Shown: piece after piece, positions 8,467 through 14,063 of the stretch | Layout: the number at the start of each line of letters is the position of its first letter | Numbering within the stretch: position 1 is the first letter of the stretch | Assembly: GCA_964537965.1 (NCBI GenBank) | Contig: CAZIDB010000123.1 | Span: 1 to 14,063, forward strand | Length of the DNA: 14,063 bases | Source: SURF-24 sp964537965 | GTDB lineage: Bacteria; Bacteroidota; Ignavibacteria; Ignavibacteriales; SURF-24 | Direction of reading: 5' to 3' | Notes under the pieces: generated by a model | What the model was told of the DNA's origin: nothing | Databases searched by the model: none | What the model saw: the letters and a program-made list of their open reading frames with translations, nothing else | Program-made: the position numbers and the translations under genes

Positions 8467-9813
8467 TTATTTCCAGATTTTATCCAATAAACCAACCGAC
8501 TTTAATAAAGTTAGCTGGCTTACATTGTAATTATAGATTCCCTGCTGGTAATCAATTTTACTTTTTGTATAAAGTAGCTGTGCATTTAAAACATCTAACT
8601 GGCTGCTCATTCCCTGTGTGTACAACAGGTTAGAAATTCTGAGACTTTCTTTATACTGATCCAACGCATCTTTAAGACTTTGTAAACTTCTTGTTGATTC
8701 AATGAAGTTATAATAGCTTTGCTCAACGTCCAGTTCAATTCCCATATTCGCCTGCTTAACAAGTAAATCCATCTGGTCGGTTTTAATCTTTGCGATCTGG
8801 TAATCAAGAATTCTTCTGCCTCCTTCAAACAAAGGCCAGGACAATGAGAGGGTGACTGATTTAGAACGTATATAATCCGACCATCTTACTTTAGTATTTT
8901 CCAACGGTGCTGCATGATCTACACTTGCAGCTATATTAATAGTTGGTGTAAATTGACCGAGTGCAATTTTTTCTCCGTCTTTAATTGCTTCCCGTTTAAA
9001 ATCAAGCGCTTTAATATCATTCCTGTTTTCTTTTGAAAGAGTTTTAAATTCATCAAGAGAGATACCGGAATACTCATTAAGAAATTCTGATTTGTCCAAA
9101 ACATCATCAACAACAAGTGAATCTTGCAATGGAATATCCAGCAGTGTTTTTAATCTTTGAGCAGAAAGTTTTTTATTTGCTATAGCAGACTCAAGCATTG
9201 GAAGTGTAGAAGAATATTGTGCCTTAGCTCTCTGTAAATCTAATTCAGTTGCAGTACCGGCATTATAAAATTTTTGTACCTGCTCTAAATTTTGTTTAGC
9301 AACATTAACCGCTTCCTCTGCAGATTTTGCCAACTCATTGGAAAGAATAATACCGTAGTATGCCTGCATAGCATTCAATACAGTTTCTTCTTCTTTCCCC
9401 TTTAATTCTTCACTAAGTGATTTTTTAAGGTTGCTTTGAATATCATGGTTATACCATCTGCTGCCTCCCGTGTAAATGGGAAGAGAAAGAAGCAGTGAAT
9501 GCTGGAAGGTATAGGGTGTACCTACTACAAATCTTTGTCCCATAAAAACATAAACCGGAAGTTCAATGCTTTTCTGCGCTATTCCCTGGTAGCTGAAAGT
9601 TGGCAAGAAATAAGTAAGTGCTTTCCAGGTTTCAAGGTTCTGGGCTTCATAATCGAGCATTTTTGATTTGAGATCGGGATTATCTTTCAGTGAAATATCA
9701 ACTACATTTTTCCAGGATAAATGAACAATCCTTTTTTCACTTTGCCCTTGTAAAGAACCCAACCAAAACGGAATCAACAAAAAAATAGTACAAAAAGACC
9801 TGACTCTAATCAT
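8467..9813 (-). CDS. TolC-family outer-membrane efflux protein
   Basis: A 448-residue outer-membrane channel, the exit duct of the tripartite exporter. A signal peptide covers about residues 1-24 (hydrophobic IFLLIPFWLGSLQG before QSEK). The body is the usual tandem OEP repeat: long amphipathic helices such as LDYEAQNLETWKALTYFLPT and AEEAVNVAKQNLEQVQKFYN, the motif NAGTATELDLQRAKAQYS, and its counterpart in the second repeat, LYTQGMSSQLDVLNAQLLY. Strand segments SLLLSLPIYTGG and LSLSWPLFEGGRR mark the beta-barrel parts. Start ATG at 9813 has AGAGGTGA just upstream, a strong site. It is the first structural gene of the efflux cluster, 133 bases after the tetR stop. That spacing allows either read-through from tetR or its own promoter. 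Length is normal for the family. Confidence 0.94.
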   Translation of the reverse strand: MIRVRSFCTIFLLIPFWLGSLQGQSEKRIVHLSWKNVVDISLKDNPDLKSKMLDYEAQNLETWKALTYFLPTFSYQGIAQKSIELPVYVFMGQRFVVGTPYTFQHSLLLSLPIYTGGSRWYNHDIQSNLKKSLSEELKGKEEETVLNAMQAYYGIILSNELAKSAEEAVNVAKQNLEQVQKFYNAGTATELDLQRAKAQYSSTLPMLESAIANKKLSAQRLKTLLDIPLQDSLVVDDVLDKSEFLNEYSGISLDEFKTLSKENRNDIKALDFKREAIKDGEKIALGQFTPTINIAASVDHAAPLENTKVRWSDYIRSKSVTLSLSWPLFEGGRRILDYQIAKIKTDQMDLLVKQANMGIELDVEQSYYNFIESTRSLQSLKDALDQYKESLRISNLLYTQGMSSQLDVLNAQLLYTKSKIDYQQGIYNYNVSQLTLLKSVGLLDKIWK

Positions 9814-9946
9814 AAGTCACCTCTGTAGTCCTACGAATTATTTAACTTCCTTAAACAGTTAGATTAATAATGCAACAAGTTAGACGTGCTACTCTTACTA
9901 ATATTTTAATAAAGGTTGAACTTTCATCGATATCAAAGATAAAAGG

Positions 9947-10549
9947 TCAATCTTTAAGTTCTTTATAGAAAGTATTCCATATTTTAAGCATCTCAGTAAC
10001 GGCAACGTTAAGATTTCCATGCAGTAAATGGTGCAAACTTACTCCGTCGTTTGTATATATAAAGAATCTTGCTATTTGCGTGTCAGACATAGGTGAAGAA
10101 AACTCGCCGGCTTTCCGGGCTTTTTTAATGACCGAAATCCAGGCATTAAGTTCATGTTTGTGATGTTCTTTAACTTTCTCTCTGAACCCGGGAAAAAGTT
10201 TAAGCGCATCAAACATCATTGTTAAGTAATTTATGTGAGCTTTGGGATCGTTAAAATTAATAAATGATTTAAAAGTAACCATGTATTCTTTAATCAGGTC
10301 AACATACTCGTGATAAAACTTAAAGAGAGAATCATTATTCAATTTACCGTAATCAACTACCATTTTATCAAAATAGAATGTATTCACCACTTCAATAAAA
10401 AGTTGTTCTTTACTTTTGAAATAATGGTAGAACGCTCCCTTTGAAAGACCTGTTTCGCTTACAATTTCCTGCATTGTAACTTCTTTGAAACTCTTGCTAA
10501 GGAAAAGGCTAAAACAGGTATTAAGTATATGTTCTTTGGTTTTATTCAT
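9947..10549 (-). CDS. TetR/AcrR-family transcriptional regulator of the efflux operon
   Basis: A 200-residue ligand-responsive repressor. The N-terminal helix-turn-helix is at about 25-44 (TMQEIVSETGLSKGAFYHYF), preceded by the family pattern KEHILNTCFSLF and followed by KSKEQLF. The C-terminal two-thirds is the helical ligand and dimer domain, divergent as usual. I chose ATG at 10549. The longer alternatives (ATG at 10576, TTG at 10600) would start inside the predicted -10 and -35 elements, and the added residues do not resemble TetR proteins. There is no clear Shine-Dalgarno before 10549, so a short or near-leaderless transcript is possible. Its position directly ahead of tolC, adaptor and pump, on the same strand, indicates that it controls them and itself. 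The inducing ligand is unknown but is likely an exporter substrate. Confidence 0.92.
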   Translation of the reverse strand: MNKTKEHILNTCFSLFLSKSFKEVTMQEIVSETGLSKGAFYHYFKSKEQLFIEVVNTFYFDKMVVDYGKLNNDSLFKFYHEYVDLIKEYMVTFKSFINFNDPKAHINYLTMMFDALKLFPGFREKVKEHHKHELNAWISVIKKARKAGEFSSPMSDTQIARFFIYTNDGVSLHHLLHGNLNVAVTEMLKIWNTFYKELKD

Positions 10550-10551
10550 AA

Positions 10552-10565
10552 ACCGACCGTTTGGT
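10552..10565. promoter_or_regulatory. Candidate TetR operator (ACCGACCG...GGT type)
   Basis: ACCGACCGTTTGGT matches its own reverse complement at 10 of 14 positions and resembles the ACCGACCGGTCGGT-type sites seen with many TetR regulators. It lies two bases upstream of the regulator's ATG, over the predicted transcription start, where binding would block initiation. Confidence 0.5.
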
Positions 10566-10600
10566 ATGTTAAACATATATAAACTTTTAACACGAGTCAA
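10565..10600 (-). promoter_or_regulatory. tetR promoter with palindrome over the -10
   Basis: On the minus strand TTGACT (10595-10600), a 17-base spacer and TATGTT (10572-10577) make a good sigma-70-type promoter. The -10 is one arm of a perfect 13-base palindrome, TATGTTTAACATA (10565-10577). The predicted start point is near 10565, giving a leader of about 16 bases. The overlap of palindrome and promoter suggests repressor control. Confidence 0.5.
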
Positions 10601-10747
10601 GATTCAATTAAAAAAATTGATAATAAGACGGAAATACAATGACCTTAGGTTAGCTCAGAATTTTTTCAAGATACTCATAGTTAAGAATCTATTCTTTTAC
10701 TTCCATTATATTATTAAAGAACGGAAGGTTCCGGGATAATTAAACTT

Positions 10748-11116
10748 TCAGCTTAGCAACCAATCCAGGGCTAAATCCTTTTTATAGAATAATGCATAGT
10801 TAAATCCCTGGTTCTTCAGCACTAATTCCAGGAATTTAAAATGCTCGCTGTGCTCTTGCCTTATAACCACCGCTATCCTCATTATTACAGGTACACCAAT
10901 GTTATGCAATTCCTTTGGGCGCGTATAAATATCCGGCATACTTCCATTAACATCTTCAATCTTACTATGGTCTATAATGACTCTTGTATTTTTTAATCGG
11001 CGGCATTCTTCAGCAATTGCTTTTGCCATTTTAATAGTATTTTCCGTACCGGCAATACCCGATGTTGTAACACCTAAATATTGTTTTCCGGAATTAAAGG
11101 TAATCTCCCAGTTCAT
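10748..11116 (-). CDS. SpoIIAA/STAS-like small protein
   Basis: A 122-residue soluble protein with no signal or membrane segment. The alternating beta-alpha pattern looks like a SpoIIAA-like or STAS-like fold: an N-terminal strand pair (WEITFNSGKQYLGVTTSG), a helix rich in Ala, Lys and Glu (TIKMAKAIAEECRRLK), a core strand with an acidic turn (TRVIIDHSKIEDVNG), then strand IMRIAVVIRQ and a final helix KKDLALDWLL. Similar short proteins are common in Bacteroidota and Ignavibacteria and are usually left hypothetical; a role in signalling or protein interaction is inferred from fold alone. The usual phosphorylatable serine of anti-sigma antagonists cannot be placed with confidence. Start is ATG at 11116 with no clear ribosome binding site. 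It lies upstream of tetR on the same strand, but the tetR promoter between them suggests separate units. Confidence 0.65.
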   Translation of the reverse strand: MNWEITFNSGKQYLGVTTSGIAGTENTIKMAKAIAEECRRLKNTRVIIDHSKIEDVNGSMPDIYTRPKELHNIGVPVIMRIAVVIRQEHSEHFKFLELVLKNQGFNYALFYKKDLALDWLLS

Positions 11117-11416
11117 ATAATGTGCTTAAACCTTATTAGATATTATTCCCTTCGGTGTATTATTTCCTGAGAAGTAATTTTAAAAATATTTAAGATAAAC
11201 ACACCAAGCGGGAATGAAGTTATATTACATTTATCTCACGCAACTCAGCATACAGTCATATTGAAACGATTAAATATTTTTTAGTCGTTAATATGTCTGA
11301 ATGGAAGCAGTTTAAAAGGACTTAACCTTAATGTTATGAATAACGATTTACGATATCCGGTTTTTTTGCCTGCTAATATACAAATAAATTTTTACTAACT
11401 ATATTATTTTATGTTT
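11117..11416. other. 300-base intergenic region between UbiA and the STAS-like gene
   Basis: No reading frame here looks like a gene on either strand. It should hold the promoter of the STAS-like gene and the end of the UbiA transcript. The only clear structure is the long imperfect hairpin at 11249-11303. The rest is AT-rich with no evident repeats. Confidence 0.5.
11249..11303. repeat. Long imperfect inverted repeat (55 nt, about 22 paired bases)
   Basis: From the tip outward: a five-base loop TATTT, a ten-base stem AACGATTAAA/TTTAGTCGTT with one G-T wobble, a two-base GA bulge, CATATT/AATATG, a T-T mismatch, CAG/CTG, an A-A mismatch, and CAT/ATG. No T run follows on either strand, so it is not a textbook terminator. 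It could be an RNA structure, a remnant of a small mobile element, or a binding site. Confidence 0.5.
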
Positions 11417-12265
11417 TTACTCTTTAATAATTCTTATCACTATAAAAACTACAAGCCCGAATGTCGCTCCAAGGTAAATCCAGCGGATGTATTTACGCCC
11501 TTCTTCATTTTCGGGCTTTAATAGTTTAAGCAATGAATAAAAAACAGATGTATCCATAATCAGAATAGGAATAAGATAAATTACCGCGAACCAGTTTAAA
11601 ATAAACGGAACAGTAGTAAGCAGAATAACCGAAATGAATATATAACTGCTTATTTTAAGCGCTTTTTCTTTTCCATACTTTATTGCAAGCGAATTGGAAT
11701 TTATAAGTTTGTCACCCTCCATATCCATGGCATCGGCAGCAATTTCTTCGCCAAGATCAATCAGTGCTGCAATTAATGCAAAGATGATTACTTCCTTATT
11801 GTAAGGTAGTCCAACTGAAATACCGCCGTAAATAAACGTCATCCCAACAGAAAAGCTTACCATTACATTTCCCGGCCAGCCGCTCTTCTTAAACTTCCTG
11901 TTGTAGAGAAAACCTATGACCAACAAAACGACTGAACAAATCAATGTGGCGATATTAATCATATAACTAAGAAACAGACCTGCAAACATCAGGATGATTG
12001 AGAACATCAGTGCATCAACAGGAGCTACAAGTCCTGAAGGTATTGGACGGTGCGGGGCATTTACTTTGTCCGTTTCAACATCAAAGTAATCATTTAATAC
12101 CAGTATAGAAGCTGAGATAAAAAATACTGATGCAAAACCAAATATGGTTACAACAAGTGATGCAAATTTTCCAAGAGCCAAAAGCTGACCCATCACAACA
12201 CACACCCCGGCAGAGAACGGTAGTTCAAACCGGAGCAGCCCGATAAGTCCTTTAATTTTTTTCAT
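11417..12265 (-). CDS. UbiA-family prenyltransferase
   Basis: An integral-membrane aromatic/glycerol prenyltransferase of 282 residues with about eight or nine helices. The first Mg-diphosphate motif is NDYFDVETD (58-66), followed by KVNAPHRPIPSG. The second is DAMDMEGD (178-185), preceded by LGEEIAA. The form of both motifs resembles archaeal-type geranylgeranylglyceryl-phosphate geranylgeranyltransferases and their bacterial relatives more than UbiA or MenA proper, so a lipid or isoprenoid ether product is possible. The acceptor cannot be told from sequence. A GTG at 12268 and the ATG at 12265 are adjacent; I prefer ATG. The stop of the DUF4395 gene is only a few bases upstream, and no good ribosome binding site is seen, so translation is probably coupled. 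No quinone-pathway gene is nearby. Confidence 0.88.
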   Translation of the reverse strand: MKKIKGLIGLLRFELPFSAGVCVVMGQLLALGKFASLVVTIFGFASVFFISASILVLNDYFDVETDKVNAPHRPIPSGLVAPVDALMFSIILMFAGLFLSYMINIATLICSVVLLVIGFLYNRKFKKSGWPGNVMVSFSVGMTFIYGGISVGLPYNKEVIIFALIAALIDLGEEIAADAMDMEGDKLINSNSLAIKYGKEKALKISSYIFISVILLTTVPFILNWFAVIYLIPILIMDTSVFYSLLKLLKPENEEGRKYIRWIYLGATFGLVVFIVIRIIKE

Positions 12266-12269
12266 CACT

Positions 12270-12950
12270 TTAAATATTTTGTTTATGCAATTCGGATCGT
12301 TCAGGATTGTCTATTCCAAATAAATCATATGGTTGCTTGCTGAAATTATCCTTAAATAAAAATACGGACACAAAAATATAAGCAATGAACACCAAAACAA
12401 TAACCACCTGTGTGGCTGACGTTTTTTGAATATCCTGTTTAACTTTTATATCGCAGACTTCACCCGGGCAATGCTGCACTTTTTCTTTAAAGAACAACGG
12501 ATAAAATTTACACCCAAGACAGATTCCGAAAGATGTTTCGAAGAATAAGAACACAAGGCAGATAAAACAGATGATGCCAGTTATAGGGCTGTAGGCATTC
12601 ATTACTATTAAATGAACAAACATAATTGCACCTAACGAAAAACCGATTGCCCATGCAAACTTTTTCTGTGGCGCACCTACATATTCAGGAACCTGGTTTC
12701 TTACAATCAGGCGTCCTAAAATTAATGTAGGCGAATATTTCGGATTCACAAAAACACGGATTATAAAATCAAGAAGGAATATTATTATCGAGTACTTAAG
12801 CAATGAAAAATCCTGTTTAATTGCAGCGGTTGAAATGGCAACAAACATCATAACAAATAAAAGCCCTGCGGCAGCCCTTACTTCCCGTTCATTTGATACA
12901 GGAATACTATAGCCTTCAACATTTTCACCGAATTTAAATATACTACTCAC
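12270..12950 (-). CDS. DUF4395-type membrane protein with paired cysteines
   Basis: A 226-residue inner-membrane protein with about five predicted helices (near 25-45, 50-68, 100-120, 122-140 and 180-200). RVFVNPKYSPTLILGR (65-80) and FETSFGICLGCKFYP (137-151) match the DUF4395 pattern, whose hallmark is the C-x2-C in GxCxGC (Cys144 and Cys147 here). A second pair, Cys161 and Cys166 in QHCPGEVC, lies in the following loop, so four cysteines could form a redox or metal site. The family is of unknown function and is often met near rhodanese or thioredoxin-like genes, none of which is visible here. The start is GTG at 12950, supported by AGAGGAG four bases upstream; no ATG is better placed. It is tightly followed by the UbiA gene. 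Confidence 0.8.
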   Translation of the reverse strand: MSSIFKFGENVEGYSIPVSNEREVRAAAGLLFVMMFVAISTAAIKQDFSLLKYSIIIFLLDFIIRVFVNPKYSPTLILGRLIVRNQVPEYVGAPQKKFAWAIGFSLGAIMFVHLIVMNAYSPITGIICFICLVFLFFETSFGICLGCKFYPLFFKEKVQHCPGEVCDIKVKQDIQKTSATQVVIVLVFIAYIFVSVFLFKDNFSKQPYDLFGIDNPERSELHKQNI

Positions 12951-13386
12951 GAGACTCCTCTTTTTACGCTATGTATGACGCATTGATATTTATGTTGGTT
13001 ACATTAAAGCACTGCGCTTTTCAATTACATTTTTACCGGATTTGTTTTATCTCCCCCAATTCTTTTCCAACACAAATAATTGTAAGTGAGCGCGGACTTA
13101 TGTTTTCAACACTATAACTTCCAATTGAAGTATCTGCAACTCCAGGTTTAATTTAAATTCTTACAAAAGAAAAACTACCACCGCCGTTTAACAAAGATCC
13201 GCGGGAATATTGCTGAGCCGCTTCATCAATTTTTGTACAATCCGACACTACAGCCTATCCCCGGTTCCTGCGGAGGAAATTTATTTATAGTCAGCTTGTT
13301 TTACTTCCCGTAATTTGAAATTACTATCATCTGGTTCTGTAATTATAATGCTCTATTATTTTTTAAACTGGTAATAGTCAGGCAAT
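12951..13386. other. 436-base stretch without an intact gene
   Basis: It holds the decayed frame at 13033-13330 and, next to its end, a small hairpin AAAGC-ACTGC-GCTTT (13006-13020). It also holds the region that should contain the promoter of the DUF4395-UbiA pair, with the AGAGGAG ribosome binding site at its left edge. No RNA gene or repeat family was recognised. Confidence 0.5.
13033..13330 (-). pseudogene. Decayed gene remnant of about 99 codons
   Basis: The minus strand reads like protein but is broken. From an ATG at 13330 it gives MIVISNYGK, a TAA, then NKLTINKFPPQEPGIGCSV. A one-base frame change near 13245 leads to SDCTKIDEAAQQYSRGSLL, NGGGSFSFVRI, a TAA at 13153-13155, then IKPGVADTSIGSYSVENISP and RSLTIICVGKELGEIKQIR before a terminal TAA at 13033. 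The composition (Gly-rich turns, alternating hydrophobic residues, mixed codons) is protein-like rather than random AT-rich spacer. I do not recognise the family. Two stops and one frameshift in under 300 bases suggest true decay; sequencing error in a draft assembly is the alternative. Confidence 0.5.
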
Positions 13387-14013
13387 TTATTTAACTGTTT
13401 TTTTTTGAATTCTTCTTGATAACAGTAGAGCAATAATAATCGTCAAGAAAAATATATTGGTGGTATTAATAGATTTAATAAATTTTTCCAGATAAGGAAT
13501 ATCGAGTAAAAAGTTGCTGCTATATTTAATATCAGGATTTACAAAAATTGAGTTTACTATACGTTTAAAATCATTTTTGATGAGCGGGAAATTTTCTTTT
13601 GTTGAATAACAGAAAACATTGATTGTGCCTTTCTCAGTAGGAATAATTACTTCCAGTGATGACTCGTTATATTTCCACAGGTAATCTGTAGCGGGATCAT
13701 ATTTATAAAACTTTGAGCCATAGCTTTTCAATTCACCTCTTCTTAATCTTTCTGAATTATTCAGGCAGACAAGTATATAAGGAGTTGAAAATAAAGTATC
13801 GTTAGATTTTAATTGATACAGGTAATCAAAATTGTCATTACCGGAAATTTTTGATGGATAGTTTTTTTCTGTAACCAGGAACTCAACAGTTTCTTTTGAT
13901 AGCTTCATCCAGCTATCCGGAAGATACATATCAAAATCATTATGTTTTCTACTATTAGAACATACAATGATGTTTGATAAGAAAAATAAAATTAATAGTA
14001 ATTTCTTCGCCAT
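13387..14013 (-). CDS. Hypothetical exported protein with C-terminal membrane anchor
   Basis: A 208-residue protein I do not recognise. Residues 1-18 form a hydrophobic signal (KKLLLILFFLSNIIVC), with a cysteine at 18 that only loosely fits a lipobox. The middle 165 residues are polar and strand-rich with many Tyr, Asn, Lys and Asp (for example GSKFYKYDPATDYLWKYN). A second hydrophobic stretch, IFFLTIIIALLLS (187-199), is followed by RRIQKK. The expected topology is therefore a periplasmic domain anchored at its C-terminus, with a short basic cytoplasmic tail. LPDSWMKLS near the start and FKRIVNSIF at 149-157 resemble the layout of small lipoprotein-like domains that bind a surface partner, but nothing specific can be named. 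Start is ATG at 14013, preceded by GAGCGAG. It is the first gene at the right edge and its neighbour beyond is unseen. Confidence 0.75.
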   Translation of the reverse strand: MAKKLLLILFFLSNIIVCSNSRKHNDFDMYLPDSWMKLSKETVEFLVTEKNYPSKISGNDNFDYLYQLKSNDTLFSTPYILVCLNNSERLRRGELKSYGSKFYKYDPATDYLWKYNESSLEVIIPTEKGTINVFCYSTKENFPLIKNDFKRIVNSIFVNPDIKYSSNFLLDIPYLEKFIKSINTTNIFFLTIIIALLLSRRIQKKTVK

Positions 14014-14063
14014 AGCTCGCTCAGGATTATTTAGTACATAAAATTATTACTGGTTGTTAATCA

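Noticed and set aside
10550..10600. Longer N-terminus for the TetR protein (from 10576 or 10600)
   Set aside because: These codons coincide with the predicted promoter and operator and encode residues unlike other TetR proteins.
10722..10733. CGGAAGGTTCCG after the STAS-like gene as a terminator
   Set aside because: Arms of five bases with a two-base centre cannot form a stable hairpin; the following T-rich tract is weak.
13006..13020. Hairpin AAAGC-ACTGC-GCTTT as a terminator
   Set aside because: Only five pairs and no T run on the minus strand; on the plus strand there is no gene for it to serve.

Overview
The window is an AT-rich stretch of draft bacterial sequence. It carries two 100-N scaffold gaps, at 1834-1933 and 5970-6069. 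Gene content points to the Bacteroidota/Chlorobiota/Ignavibacteria neighbourhood: an RND efflux operon led by a TetR regulator, a lipoprotein adaptor, a secreted BNR-repeat protein, a Tam-like methyltransferase, and an archaeal-type UbiA prenyltransferase. This placement is inferred from style and gene content only. No rRNA, tRNA, CRISPR array, insertion sequence or phage gene was seen.

Layout. One gene at the left edge is on the + strand: a thiolase (54-1232). Everything else is on the - strand and is described here in transcription order, right to left. At the right edge is an unrecognised exported protein with a C-terminal membrane anchor (13387-14013). A 436-base stretch follows that holds a decayed reading frame (about 13033-13330). 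Next comes a coupled pair, a DUF4395-type membrane protein (12270-12950) and a UbiA prenyltransferase (11417-12265). A 300-base gap follows, with a long imperfect hairpin (11249-11303), then a small SpoIIAA/STAS-like protein (10748-11116).

The central block is an efflux cluster: tetR (9947-10549), a TolC-family outer-membrane protein (8467-9813), an RND periplasmic adaptor lipoprotein (7324-8430) and an RND inner-membrane pump (4551-7310, with an unsequenced piece in the middle). With gaps of only 8 and 6 bases, a trans-aconitate-methyltransferase-like protein (3763-4542) and a secreted sialidase-like BNR protein (2701-3756) follow and probably share the transcript. After 117 bases comes a conserved-looking protein of unknown function (1256-2583), which converges on the thiolase.

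How they work together. TolC, adaptor and pump should form one tripartite exporter spanning both membranes. TetR probably represses at least its own promoter: a TTGACT-N17-TATGTT promoter lies directly upstream, with two palindromic elements over the -10 and the predicted start point. The substrate is unknown. The methyltransferase and the BNR protein may be functional partners or passengers.

Two assembly points change the reading. The first gap is flanked by an exact 55-base duplication; collapsing it restores one uninterrupted 390-residue gene. The second gap is a real loss of about 150 codons (transmembrane helices 4-7) of the pump. I found no convincing new defence or mobile system. The most open questions are the 390-residue protein, the DUF4395-UbiA pair, the tetR control region, the long hairpin and the decayed gene.
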